A stretch of DNA of 64,000 nucleotides from DASVTR01 sp036387475. Its GTDB lineage: Bacteria; Acidobacteriota; Blastocatellia; Pyrinomonadales; Pyrinomonadaceae. The translations under genes were made by a program, and so were the position numbers. Below are positions 24,054 through 32,897 of the stretch, in pieces; positions within the stretch are counted from its first letter, which is position 1, and each line of letters opens with the position of its first letter. Location of the stretch: NCBI GenBank assembly GCA_036387475.1, contig DASVTR010000005.1, positions 16,071 through 80,070 on the forward strand, read 5' to 3'. A model generated the notes under the pieces. The model was not told the origin of the DNA and did no database searches. It was given only the letters and a program-made list of their open reading frames with translations.

Positions 24054-25160
24054 TTACGCCGTCGCGCCGTCGTCAACGAGCTTACAAAATTGGACGACGC
24101 GATTTTCGGCCCAGAAGCGGTCTTCGCCGTGAGTATCTGCGGCGACAAAGCCGACGTGCCCGCCGTGTTCCGGCGCGATGAAGACGATTGACGAATTCGT
24201 CGTGAGCGACGAATCACGAAATGAGTGGAACGGAATAAAGGGGTCATCCTGCGCGTGTATGATGAGGGTCGGGGTGCGTATGTGGCGTATGAGAGGCAGG
24301 GCGCTGGCGCGCTCGTAGTATTCCTCCGCGCTCGCGTAGCCGCCATGAAGGGAAGTGTAACGCCGGTCGAATTGCCGGACAGTTCGAATCAGGTGCAGGT
24401 CACTTATGTCATAAATGTCTGGGAAGAGTTTCTGCTTGTGGCGCATGCGGCGGCGCAGGCTGCGAATGAAGCTCTGCTGGTAGAGCCAGTTGGCGCGAGC
24501 TTCGAGCGCGACGGCGCTGGTCGCCAGATCAATCGAAGGCGAGACGGCGCAGACGCCCGAAAGTTCCGCTGGCAGAGCATCGGGGGCTTCGCCCGCGAGC
24601 TTGAGAGCCATGTTGCCTGCCATTGAAAACCCGACGAGGAAGATGCGCTTTAAACGGTCGCGCTCAATGAGGTCTTTGATGACAGCATTAAAGTCGCCGC
24701 TCATCCCGCTGTTGTAGAGCGTCGGCGTCAGGTGTTCGGTCGCGCCGCAGTTGCGCAGATTCAGTCGCACGACGTTGAAGCCAGCGCGGAAGGCTTTTTC
24801 CGCCGTGCCCAGAATGTAAATGGAAGTGTTAGCGCCTTCCAGCCCGTGTACGAGCACGATGGTCGGAGACGAGCGCGGCTCTTTCTGCCAGCGGCAATGT
24901 GCGAGCAGCCGCACGCCCTCTTCGACTTCGAAAAAGCGCTCCACGTCCGTGCGATGCGAGCGATATTGATGGCGGCGCGGCCAGACGTAGGCCATGAGCG
25001 TTTGCGCGTGGCCGTTGGCGAAGAGCGGGTGCGGCTTGAATGGTCTCTCTGAGAGCGCACGCGCGATTGATTCGAGCGAAGCGCGCCGTGGTACGACGGC
25101 GAAACTCTGCGGCTTAGCCTGTGTGGTTGCGTTGGCGTGCTCGGTGCTCATCTTCTTCAC
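24054..25160 (-). CDS. Alpha/beta hydrolase of the YheT family
   Basis: The 368-aa protein carries the family start FKPHPLFANGHAQTLMAY, the oxyanion block IVLVHGLEGAN (101-111), the nucleophile elbow GFSMAGN with Ser179, an acid in AQDDPF and the base in EHGGHVGF. YheT-type enzymes are esterase-like hydrolases of unknown natural substrate, acting in the cytosol. The start is GTG 25160 or ATG 25151; neither has a strong binding site. Confidence 0.9.
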   Translation of the reverse strand: MKKMSTEHANATTQAKPQSFAVVPRRASLESIARALSERPFKPHPLFANGHAQTLMAYVWPRRHQYRSHRTDVERFFEVEEGVRLLAHCRWQKEPRSSPTIVLVHGLEGANTSIYILGTAEKAFRAGFNVVRLNLRNCGATEHLTPTLYNSGMSGDFNAVIKDLIERDRLKRIFLVGFSMAGNMALKLAGEAPDALPAELSGVCAVSPSIDLATSAVALEARANWLYQQSFIRSLRRRMRHKQKLFPDIYDISDLHLIRTVRQFDRRYTSLHGGYASAEEYYERASALPLIRHIRTPTLIIHAQDDPFIPFHSFRDSSLTTNSSIVFIAPEHGGHVGFVAADTHGEDRFWAENRVVQFCKLVDDGATA

Positions 25161-25781
25161 TGCATTCTTCGGGTCGGTAGTGAACCTGATGGATATTTAC
25201 GACGCAAACCGTCGACGGGTTTTGCTCTGACCGATGTTTTTCGTACCGCGCGCGGTTGTCTGAAGCTCTTTGCCCTGGCGATGCTGTGACGAAGTGAAGT
25301 GCCGTGCGCGTCTCCCTGCGGATTGTTCTGCCTTACGGGAGAGGTCATCTGTCCGGCAGCCGTCCGTCTGTTGATTCCTATGAACGCGTGCCGCCGGAGC
25401 GTTGTTATTGTACACAAAGAGAGGTCTTTAGGTGAAGATTTCGGCGGCTGGTTGCGACGATTTAAAATGAGCGAGAATTGTTAGGGATAAATCGCAGGCG
25501 GCGCGGGCGTAATTGGGGGCGACGCCCGCGCAGAAACTGCGTGTGAGAAACGCGACCGGGGAAGTTCGGCCTTGCCCGGCGCGGGGACGGCTCACAAGGA
25601 AGGCAGCCGTCTTTCAACGATAAGAGGACGGTGAAGCGCTCTCTGCTTTGCCAAAGAGAAAGGCGAACACCCGTCGCACAGGCGCGAGCGAAGCGGAGAA
25701 GAAAGCAGAGCACAAGAGAAAAGCGCAGACGCAAGGCAGCAAAGCCAAAACGCAAGGGACAGCTTCGCCCGCACGTTCCAC
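25161..25781. other. 620-base gap without a supported gene
   Basis: Several short frames on both strands lack binding sites. On the minus strand TACAAT at about 25405 could be a -10 box for the hydrolase gene. On the plus strand 25631-26037 reads a Lys/Arg-rich then Gly-rich product, but it overlaps the better-supported minus-strand Pro-rich gene. I see nothing else. Confidence 0.4.
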
Positions 25782-26021
25782 TTACATCAAGCGGGTCGGC
25801 TCGTCTGGAATAGGGTCTCCTGCGGGCGGCGGAGACGGGTCTGGTTCATGTACGGGTGCGGCTGGCGTCGGGTTGGTATCGGGCGGCAGCGGCAGCGGCT
25901 CAGGCTGCGACGGGTCTGGCACGATGGGGTCTTGCGGCCCGACGGGCGGCGGAACGGGGTCGCCGGGCTGCGGCAAAGGCTCGCCCGGTTGCGGCGGGTC
26001 TGTGTTGGTATTACGGCTCAT
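25782..26021 (-). CDS. Small proline-rich protein (79 aa), function unknown
   Basis: AGAGGGAGAA lies a few bases before the ATG. The product is almost entirely Pro, Asp, Glu and Gln (DPPQPGEPLPQPGDPVPPP), with no hydrophobic segment. It would be extended and acidic. I do not recognise it. It follows the 417-aa exported protein gene by 37 bases in the same direction, so it may be co-transcribed. Confidence 0.5.
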   Translation of the reverse strand: MSRNTNTDPPQPGEPLPQPGDPVPPPVGPQDPIVPDPSQPEPLPLPPDTNPTPAAPVHEPDPSPPPAGDPIPDEPTRLM

Positions 26022-26058
26022 CTATTCTCCCTCTTGAATCAACCTCTAACGATACCAG

Positions 26059-27312
26059 CTAGTATCTGACCACTTTGCTACCCGTCCCGGCAATCCCTGC
26101 GGGCACGCGTGTCGTCACTCTTGCCGGACATTTCGACGGAAGCCCGACGATTTCTACTGTCACTAACGTGTCCTTCAGGGAGACTCCAGTCATGTTCAAG
26201 TTAATCCGGCGCGTGCCCTGTCCGTTGGCAATGACTCCGTTCGTCAGACTCCAATTGTAAGTCAGTCGCGCATCGGGACTGAGGCCCATCGGAATAAGCT
26301 GGCAACTGATGGGAGCGCCCGGATTGGAAGGATTCGGAAAACATGAAATACGAAACACGGGGCACTCAAGCGTTCCTTCCCACGTCGCATCAACATTGTA
26401 GACGAGCGTCAGCAACGCGTTTTTTTTCTCGTCAACCATCGTGACTTCTATCTGATTCAATCGCGCCTGATTAAAGAAACCAAGGTAAGCAGTCCGCACA
26501 CCTGAGCCGCGCTCGTATACGGACGAGCCGCCGTTGAAGCTATCGCGTAAAAATTGCTCGTCAATCACAGGCTCTGCGAAGACACGAGCGCGCGGAACGG
26601 ATTTGATGTCATACGCTATCTTAATCTCCAGATGTCCACGCAGAGGCAGGCGAGCGGGTGCTGCGGGAGTGACTGCGATGATTTGCAGGCGGTCGCCCGC
26701 AGCGTTGCTGACGGACGCCAGCACGTTCTGGCCGTGGGCTGTTGATTGAGCCGCGAGGGGCTTGAAGACAAATGCTCCGTTAATCCATTCAAAGTGGCCG
26801 AGCGCAATGCCGCTCCAATACTCAAAGACCTCTATAGATTTTCCGCCCGGCGAAAGCTGCCGCAGCAGGCGCGGCTCGAAATTGGACGCGATTTGTCGCG
26901 CCAGCATCGCGCGCACATCCGCGTCGTCAATCGCTGGAAGCTTCTGGCTCGTCACATCCGTCCATTGCTCGTTTTGATAACGTAGAAGAAAAAACTCTTC
27001 GGTGCAGCCTCTGGCACACTCGCGATTCTCGACCGCAATCAAGTCGCTTCCATCTTCGTTTTTGAAAAGAGCCAGCGCCGTATAAAACTCGCCGTTTGGT
27101 TGCCGTGCTTGCAGGTAATTGCTCTCCTTAATATAAATCGCGGACTGGCGGGCTTCCGGTGAATCGCCGCCCGCATATCGCAAGTATCTCTGCGGCATCA
27201 GCAGGTAATAATCGAGAATCGTCAACGGCTTCTGCCCCAAAACAGTGACCGGAAAGATTGCGGACAGAAAGAGCATCAGAGAGAGGACAAGCTTTTTCGA
27301 CGAGTAATCCAT
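26059..27312 (-). CDS. Exported protein of unknown function
   Basis: ATG 27312 was chosen because GAAGGA lies nine bases upstream and the next residues form a signal peptide (SKKLVLSLMLFLSAIFPVTV, cleaved near LG-QK). The 417-aa mature protein starts with LTILDYYLLMPQRYL and has two parts: a mixed N-terminal half with paired Cys (RECARGCTEEFF) and a C-terminal half with an Ig-like look (ECPVFRISCFPNPSNPG, RLTYNWSLTNGVIANGQG) like PKD domains. I cannot name a function. Confidence 0.65.
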   Translation of the reverse strand: MDYSSKKLVLSLMLFLSAIFPVTVLGQKPLTILDYYLLMPQRYLRYAGGDSPEARQSAIYIKESNYLQARQPNGEFYTALALFKNEDGSDLIAVENRECARGCTEEFFLLRYQNEQWTDVTSQKLPAIDDADVRAMLARQIASNFEPRLLRQLSPGGKSIEVFEYWSGIALGHFEWINGAFVFKPLAAQSTAHGQNVLASVSNAAGDRLQIIAVTPAAPARLPLRGHLEIKIAYDIKSVPRARVFAEPVIDEQFLRDSFNGGSSVYERGSGVRTAYLGFFNQARLNQIEVTMVDEKKNALLTLVYNVDATWEGTLECPVFRISCFPNPSNPGAPISCQLIPMGLSPDARLTYNWSLTNGVIANGQGTRRINLNMTGVSLKDTLVTVEIVGLPSKCPARVTTRVPAGIAGTGSKVVRY

Positions 27313-27439
27313 GCGGTGCAATCCTTCGATGAAGCGCGAATGTTTCATGTGCACGAAATTGATGACAGACGAGCCGGGGAAATCTCGTCTTAAAGAAGCA
27401 AATGCCAGCGCCTTTAACTTTAACACAGGACGGCGGCTC

Positions 27440-30127
27440 TCAAGTATTTCCAGACGCGCCGCTCTGCTGTTCGGCGCGCTGGCGCTCTGCGACGACGAAG
27501 CGAATCATGCGATAGTTGATGTGAGAGGGCAGAGCATCGCGCAAGGGTTTGAGCAGTTGTGTGCCGAGTTGGTCGATGGCGCTTTCGATTAGCGCGCGGT
27601 CGCGCTCCGAGACGTGCCGCGAAAGATCAAAGGGGCGGCCTTGCAGAATACAATCGGCTAGATGTTTCTCGACGGTGATTTCTGTCAGGCCGCGCTGCTG
27701 GCTAATCTCTTCAACGGTCAATCCTTCGCAGTAGAGAGCATAAGTCTCATCCACGGTGCTGATTTGTTTGGCCTTAGGCACAGTTGGCCCAGCGCTTTTG
27801 AGAGAGGCGAGCGGATCGCTGACAGCCGTCGACGGCAGAGCCAGTTCGACAGTTTTGGTCTCGCGCATTACGTCGCCGCCGAAGGCCGTCAGCGAAACCA
27901 TCGGATACGCGCCGCCCGTCACGGCGAGGCATCCGGCCGCGACGAGCGCATCTATGTAGAGCAACAACTCGTCCTGCGTCATATCGCTTAAGATGCCGTA
28001 GGTGGAAAGCCCATCTAGTCCGGCCTGCGTGACGTTGCGTGCGCGCGAGCCGCGCAACGTTGCGGCCAGCATGTTCTTGCCAAAGCGCCCGTTCATGCGT
28101 GCCGCGCACGCCAGAATTTTTCGCACCAGCAGGCGCTCTTCTTCGGTCAGCGGGCGTGCCTGCGTGATGCTGATAACTTGCGCCTGTTTGACGTTTGAAA
28201 ATTCGAGGTCGTCCGCGTCAACATGCCAGGCAGCGTCATTCAGTTCTTCGGTTGTCCGCCTTGCGCCAGCGGCTTCGGCTTTCTCTCTGGCCTGCCGTAG
28301 CCGCGACTGCTCGTTTAATTCGCGTTCGAGGTCGAGCGCAAAGGGAGCATTATCTTTAACGAAGCCATCGAGCGCGGTTGAGGCCGCAAGCGGGACGGCC
28401 TGCTCTCCCGTCCCGCCGCCGCCTCTGGCCTGCGCTGTGCAGTTGCCGCACGCGCCGCAGTTGGCCGGGTGTTTGCGGTCGCCGAAGTAGTCCAGAATAA
28501 AAGCGCGATAGCAACGGTCTGTGTAGCAAAAGCTGATAATCTCGCGCAGCTTGCGTTGTTCGAGGGCGGCGCGGCGCGCTATCTCGTGCGGGCGGATACG
28601 CAGTTGTGTGACGGGGCGTTCGTCTAAGAGCAGCAGCCCACGCGTGCGCCGCGCAGGAGTGTAGCTAATGATATTTGAAGCGTTGAGGGTGGAGAGCGTG
28701 CGTTTGACCGCGCCCACGTCAAGGCCCATCGTCTCTGCAAACTCCGAAACATCCACCTCCGTTTCGGCGCGCTCGCTCAAATCGTAGCCGCCGAGCAGGC
28801 CGAAGAGCACCTGCCGCGCACGCGTATCGCGTGCGCCCGTGCTCTCACGCGCTTCGTGCGGCTTTACTTTCAAGCGCACCAGCGCGCGATTTTCGCCGGA
28901 CGCGCCGCGCTCTATGTGGCCCGCTTTTTCCAGAATGATGAGCGCGGATTGGACTGCCATCTCGTTGCGGATACCGGCGCGCGTCGCAATCTCGCTGACG
29001 GACAGTTCAATGCGCTTTTGATTGGTGGCAACGAGCGCTTCATAAACGCGCGCGATTGTTTCGGGCGGTGGGTAAGAGCCTTCTATGAAATAATCCTGCG
29101 TGCGTTTGTCCGCGTAATTGAAGAAGAGCGTGCAGGTCGAGGGCAGGCCATCGCGGCCTGCGCGGCCAATCTCCTGATAATAGGCTTCAATCGAGCCGGG
29201 CATCTGGTAATGCGCGACGAAGCGTATGTCAGGCTTGTCTATGCCCATGCCGAAGGCGTTGGTGGCGACGATCATCTGTACGCGCCCGGTCATAAAGTCT
29301 TCCTGCGCGCGCGTGCGCTCCGCTTCGTCCATGCCTGCGTGATAAGCGACGATGCTCAAGTCTGCAAGGCGCAGGCGTGCGGTCACCTGCTCTACGGCTT
29401 TGCGCGTCGAAGCGTAGATGATGCCTGAGCCTCCGCTGTAAGAGGCCGCCAGTTGCTTGATGTGCGCTATCTTCTCGCGTTCTTTCTGCGTGTGTACGAC
29501 GTTGATGGCGAGGTTGGGCCTATCGAAGCCGCTGACGAAGGCGGGCGGGTCGCGCAACGCGAGTTGCTCTATGATGTCTGCGCGCACGTAGGGCGTGGCG
29601 GTGGCGGTCAGCGCGGCTATCTGCGGGCGTCCGACCTCTTCTATGGCCTGCCTGAGGCGCAGGTAGTCTGGGCGAAAATCGTGTCCCCATTGCGAGATGC
29701 AGTGGGCTTCGTCAATGGCGAAGAGAGAGATGTCAATGGAGCGCAGGGTTTCGACAAAGTGTGTGCTGCGAAAGCGTTCGGGCGCGACGTAGACGAGCTT
29801 GTAATCTCCGCGACGAACGCCTGCGATGCGCGCCTTCTGCTCTTCAAAGCTAAGCGAGCTATTGATGAACGTCGCCGGAAGATTGCGAGCGGAGAGCGCG
29901 TCAACCTGATCCTTCATCAGCGCGATGAGAGGGGAGACGACGACGGTGGCGCCTTCTTTCATCAGCGCGGGCAGTTGATAGCAGAGGGATTTTCCGCCGC
30001 CCGTCGGCATGACGACGACCGTATCGCGGCCCTCTAAAATCGCCGCGATGACTTCGCGTTGTCCTTCTCGAAAATCCTCGAAGCCGAAGTATTTGTGAAG
30101 CGCTGTGAGCGCCTCTGCCATGTTCAT
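27440..30127 (-). CDS. recQ: RecQ-family ATP-dependent DNA helicase with an HTH C terminus
   Basis: From ATG 30127 the protein is 895 aa, longer than the usual 600-700. It has Walker A MPTGGGKS (40-47), DEAH (139-142), the RecQ signature HCISQWGHDFRPDY, the helicase C motifs (NAFGMGIDKPDIRFVAHY, YYQEIGRAGRDG), a winged-helix RQC region, and a zinc site CYTDRCYRAF...CGACGNC, placed unusually after the RQC part. The C terminus (about 760-820) resembles HTH_40 (YCEGLTVEEISQQRGLTEITVEKHL). It unwinds recombination and replication-fork DNA. No HRDC domain is evident. An in-frame extension upstream runs into the repeat DNA and has no binding site. Confidence 0.93.
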   Translation of the reverse strand: MNMAEALTALHKYFGFEDFREGQREVIAAILEGRDTVVVMPTGGGKSLCYQLPALMKEGATVVVSPLIALMKDQVDALSARNLPATFINSSLSFEEQKARIAGVRRGDYKLVYVAPERFRSTHFVETLRSIDISLFAIDEAHCISQWGHDFRPDYLRLRQAIEEVGRPQIAALTATATPYVRADIIEQLALRDPPAFVSGFDRPNLAINVVHTQKEREKIAHIKQLAASYSGGSGIIYASTRKAVEQVTARLRLADLSIVAYHAGMDEAERTRAQEDFMTGRVQMIVATNAFGMGIDKPDIRFVAHYQMPGSIEAYYQEIGRAGRDGLPSTCTLFFNYADKRTQDYFIEGSYPPPETIARVYEALVATNQKRIELSVSEIATRAGIRNEMAVQSALIILEKAGHIERGASGENRALVRLKVKPHEARESTGARDTRARQVLFGLLGGYDLSERAETEVDVSEFAETMGLDVGAVKRTLSTLNASNIISYTPARRTRGLLLLDERPVTQLRIRPHEIARRAALEQRKLREIISFCYTDRCYRAFILDYFGDRKHPANCGACGNCTAQARGGGGTGEQAVPLAASTALDGFVKDNAPFALDLERELNEQSRLRQAREKAEAAGARRTTEELNDAAWHVDADDLEFSNVKQAQVISITQARPLTEEERLLVRKILACAARMNGRFGKNMLAATLRGSRARNVTQAGLDGLSTYGILSDMTQDELLLYIDALVAAGCLAVTGGAYPMVSLTAFGGDVMRETKTVELALPSTAVSDPLASLKSAGPTVPKAKQISTVDETYALYCEGLTVEEISQQRGLTEITVEKHLADCILQGRPFDLSRHVSERDRALIESAIDQLGTQLLKPLRDALPSHINYRMIRFVVAERQRAEQQSGASGNT

Positions 30128-30300
30128 AAGTCTGAAGTCGGAAATCAGGAATCTCAAGTCCGAGATTCAACATGCAAAGATAAAGTCTAGTTTCTCGGCG
30201 GCAAACTCTCAAGTGCGGCTTGCTGTAGACAGTCTACGGCATCTAGCATATGACGGGGTTCAGGGTTTTAGACTTTCGACTTCGGACTTTAGACTTTAGA
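30128..30300. repeat. Heptamer-unit repeats between divergent recQ and a plus-strand gene
   Basis: Left part: AGTCTGA, AGTCGGA, AATCAGG, AATCTCA, AGTCCGA. Right part (about 30265-30300): GACTTTC, GACTTCG, GACTTTA, GACTTTA, GACTGTG. The right run is approximately the complement of the left run. This pair brackets the promoter region between divergent genes, a place where a terminator is not expected. Confidence 0.65.
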
Positions 30301-30311
30301 CTGTGTTGAAG

Positions 30312-30908
30312 ATGAAAGAAGCGAAATGGAAGTCGCGGACGAAGCTCGATTTGATGATAGAGGTCTGGGAGCATCTGGACTGCGAATCGGTGGGCGCGGC
30401 TGAACTAGAAGAGATAGAGCGCATCGTGCGCGAGCGATTCGGAGAGGGCGCAATCGAGAGTCCGGCGGCGGTAGCGCGCCTTCTGGCAGACGAGGGGGCG
30501 GAGTTGCGCCACGCGGAAGTCCTCGAACTGGACGCGCGCCATCGCGCCGCAGACCCCTACGAAGCGATGTTTCGCAACGTACTGAAGTTTTCAGACTTCG
30601 CGCAGGCCGCCGCTTCAATTAAGAATCTGGATAACCTACGCCGCGAATTGGCGCGGAAGAAGGATTCGACGGGGCTGAGGCGCGTGCGCGAGGTTGCGCT
30701 CAAGGGCAAGCAACGCGCGCAGATGATCGCGCGCAATCCGAAGGTGGACGAGCGCAAGCGCGCCGAAAAGGCTGAGATAGCGGAGTGGTTCACCGTCTGG
30801 CTGCAAACGCCCGAAATCTTTCAGGACTGGCTAGACCTGCGCCGCCGCTCAAAAGATTTCCGCGAGCGTTTTGTAACCACAAGGGAAACGATGAAGGATG
30901 AACACTGA
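30312..30908 (+). CDS. Conserved-looking protein of unknown function (198 aa)
   Basis: ATG 30312 is the first good start; GTG 30303 is possible. The product is soluble, helical and strongly charged (LEEIERIVRERFGEGAIES, KNLDNLRRELARKKDSTGLR, KRAEKAEIAEWFTVWLQTP). No motif is recognised. The last codons (TMKDEH) are encoded by the first units of the following heptamer hairpin, so the repeat has grown into the coding sequence. Codon use is like the neighbours. Confidence 0.65.
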   Translation: MKEAKWKSRTKLDLMIEVWEHLDCESVGAAELEEIERIVRERFGEGAIESPAAVARLLADEGAELRHAEVLELDARHRAADPYEAMFRNVLKFSDFAQAAASIKNLDNLRRELARKKDSTGLRRVREVALKGKQRAQMIARNPKVDERKRAEKAEIAEWFTVWLQTPEIFQDWLDLRRRSKDFRERFVTTRETMKDEH

Positions 30909-30961
30909 ACGATGAACGATGAATAAAAGACAAGCTCTTAACAGTTCATCGTTCATCGTTC
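30907..30961 (+). terminator. Heptamer-built hairpin after the 198-aa protein gene
   Basis: GAACGATGAACGATGAA (30907-30923) pairs perfectly with its complement at 30945-30961 (17 bp). The outer flanks carry more units on both sides (GGATGAAC from 30893; CTTCATCCTTCATCATTTC to about 30980). The left arm overlaps the stop codon of the gene. Confidence 0.75.
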
Positions 30962-31107
30962 CTACTTCATCCTTCATCATTTCTTCTCCCGGCATAATGA
31001 TTGCAGACTTGCCGTGCGAGCGGACGCAGGCACTCTCCCGCCAAGTCCCTTTAACGGTTGAAGTTCGGCAACATTATTAGATTCGAGAGAGTAGAGGAGA
31101 GATTGCG

Positions 31108-31488
31108 ATGAAGTTCGACATCAATACACTGAAGCGCGCAACGTGTGCGGTTATAGCAGCCTGCGTGCTTCTTCTTGGAACGTGGACGAGCGCGCAGGCG
31201 CAGCGCCGCTCGCGTGGAGCGGTGAACGGCTACCCGGATAACGCTTACGGCCAACAGCGTCGCGCGCAGAATCGCTACTGGCGCGACCGGCGGCGCAACC
31301 TACAGCGTCACCAGCGCTATGAGCGCAGCACCCTGAGAGACCGCTGGCGCAGAGACCGCGACGACTACGATAACACGCGGGATTGGCGAGCGCGCCGGAA
31401 ATCCGAACGCAGAGCGCTCAGGGTTCACCAGAAGACCGAGCGGAGAGAGTTTAAGCAGACCTTCAAAAACCGTCGCAAAGGCTTCTAA
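31108..31488 (+). CDS. Small exported Arg-rich protein
   Basis: GAGGAGAG lies six bases before the ATG. Residues 1-32 are a signal peptide (ATCAVIAACVLLLGTW to AQAQ). The mature 94 residues are extremely rich in Arg, with Tyr, Asp and Asn (RYWRDRRRNLQRHQRYER). No family is recognised. A secreted, highly basic protein could bind envelope polymers or DNA; inference only. It is followed by a good terminator. Confidence 0.75.
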   Translation: MKFDINTLKRATCAVIAACVLLLGTWTSAQAQRRSRGAVNGYPDNAYGQQRRAQNRYWRDRRRNLQRHQRYERSTLRDRWRRDRDDYDNTRDWRARRKSERRALRVHQKTERREFKQTFKNRRKGF

Positions 31489-31502
31489 AGGCTCAGGCGA
31501 AC

Positions 31503-31565
31503 GGTAGGAAACAGTAAACAGCAAACAGAAAAGCGCGGCTACTCATGTAGAGTGGCCGCGCTTTT
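31503..31565 (+). terminator. Terminator with AAACAGN heptamers
   Basis: AAAAGCGCGGC (31529-31539) pairs with GCCGCGCTTTT (31555-31565) and a T run follows. Directly upstream are three tandem 7-nt units AAACAGT, AAACAGC, AAACAGA. Confidence 0.85.
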
Positions 31566-31605
31566 TGTGCTTCCACGCGAGCGCCTTTTTGTGGAGAATG
31601 AAGAA

Positions 31606-32016
31606 ATGGAAGATAACAAAAAACGTCTCAAGCGAGAGTACAAGCTGAACCCTCCGCCGATGGGTGTGTTCGTGATTCGCAACATGATTAACGATAAGGT
31701 GTTCGTCGGTGTGAGCCGCGACCTACCGGGCATCATCAATCGTCACCGGTTTCAACTGAAGATGGGGAATCACAGGAACGCTCGCCTGCAAGCAGACTGG
31801 AAAGAGTTTGGCGACGAGAGCTTCGCCTTTGAAATACTGGAACAACTCAATCCGTCGGACGTTCCACATTTTGATTATCGAGAAGAGTTGGCTCTCCTCG
31901 AAAAACTCTGGCTGGCAAAGCTCCAACCGTTCGGTGATCGCGGATACAACGAACCCATACTCAGCCGCGAAGAGAGGCTGAGACGAATGGCTGCCAAACG
32001 CAACGGCGAAGTCTGA
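31606..32016 (+). CDS. GIY-YIG domain small protein
   Basis: ATG 31606 has TGGAGAA upstream; 136 aa. After a Lys-rich start, MGVFVIRNMINDKVFVGVS is a GIY-YIG core in which GIY is GVF and YIG is FVG, followed by DLPGIINRHRFQLKMGNHRNARLQADWKEFG, where the conserved Arg and the N-x-x-L segment lie, and Glu residues in FEILEQL. GIY-YIG domains cut DNA. Stand-alone proteins of this size are common in Bacteroidota and Acidobacteriota and their role is unknown. The altered motif residues leave activity open. Confidence 0.8.
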   Translation: MEDNKKRLKREYKLNPPPMGVFVIRNMINDKVFVGVSRDLPGIINRHRFQLKMGNHRNARLQADWKEFGDESFAFEILEQLNPSDVPHFDYREELALLEKLWLAKLQPFGDRGYNEPILSREERLRRMAAKRNGEV

Positions 32017-32133
32017 CCTGCGGGTGTGCCTGTCAGTTTGCTGCGCCGTCGATGATTGGCGGCGCTCTCTCCCGATTACAGCGAAGCGTCTTGAGGATGC
32101 CTCGTTCAAAACTTTCGTGAGGTACAAAAAATT

Positions 32134-32769
32134 ATGAGACACATGCTTTCCCGGTCACTGTCAATGCTGCTTTTTGTTTTCTGCCTGGGCCTGGCACAAG
32201 CGTTTCTAGCGCAGGCACAAACAGCAGAGCCGCAGTCTGCTACTGCACGGCGCAGCGACGCAGAGCATAACGTACAGTTGCAACTGCTCGTCGCTTCAAC
32301 CCCCGTTCACACCAAGACGGATTACCCGAACTCTCTGGAAACAATTGTCAGACAGTTGAAGACATCCTTGCCCTACAAGGCGCATCGTGTGGTTGCCACC
32401 TATCTTTACAACGTCGCGGACGGTAGTAATCTGGAAGTCAACGACGTGACCTACGCGGCGTTCGAGAATGGCGGCGGGCTTGTCCCGACCTTCTTTACGG
32501 TCAGCATCGCGGGCATCAAACTGAACACGGGCGGCGACTCCGTACACATCTCTCGGTTCAGATTTGAAGCGCGCAAGCGCATCTTTACGGAACACGCGCC
32601 AGCCGAAAACAACACGACGAGGCCCATCTTCACCACTGTCTCGATGGGCATTTCGACGGAGTTAAACTTGCGCGAAGGCGTCCCGACAATTGTTGGAACG
32701 ACGACGAGCGGTTTGTCTGACGGCGTGCTGGTGCTGGTGTTGACGGTCGATCAGGCGGACAGGCGTTGA
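32134..32769 (+). CDS. Exported protein with secretin-like C-terminal motif
   Basis: 211 aa with a signal peptide (to about residue 29, LAQAQ). Residues 45-100 (NVQLQLLVAS, TIVRQLKTSLPYKAHRVVATYL) and the end ELNLREGVPTIVGTTTSGLSDGVLVLVLTV resemble pieces of secretin-type periplasmic domains, but the gate and barrel strands are missing, so it is not a secretin pore. GTGAGGT precedes the ATG. Function unknown. Confidence 0.6.
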   Translation: MRHMLSRSLSMLLFVFCLGLAQAFLAQAQTAEPQSATARRSDAEHNVQLQLLVASTPVHTKTDYPNSLETIVRQLKTSLPYKAHRVVATYLYNVADGSNLEVNDVTYAAFENGGGLVPTFFTVSIAGIKLNTGGDSVHISRFRFEARKRIFTEHAPAENNTTRPIFTTVSMGISTELNLREGVPTIVGTTTSGLSDGVLVLVLTVDQADRR

Positions 32770-32813
32770 TGGCCTGCGACGCGCGGAAGCGTCTTAACAG
32801 CTAAAGAGAATGC

Positions 32814-32850
32814 AAGCGCGGCTGCCTTTGGTTTGAACAGCCGCGCTTTT
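32814..32850. terminator. Bidirectional terminator
   Basis: AAGCGCGGCTG (32814-32824) and CAGCCGCGCTT (32838-32848) form a perfect 11-bp stem followed by TTATC, between the convergent secretin-like and paralog-A genes. Confidence 0.85.
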
Positions 32851-32897
32851 ATCAATAACCTCACAAGCCCCTGCGTCGAAGATTGCTGTTCAAACTA

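Noticed and set aside
25631..26037. Lys/Arg-rich plus-strand genes (25631-25813, 25648-26037)
   Set aside because: They overlap the minus-strand Pro-rich gene, which has a better binding site; the Gly/Ser-rich half is the antisense of the Pro-rich codons.
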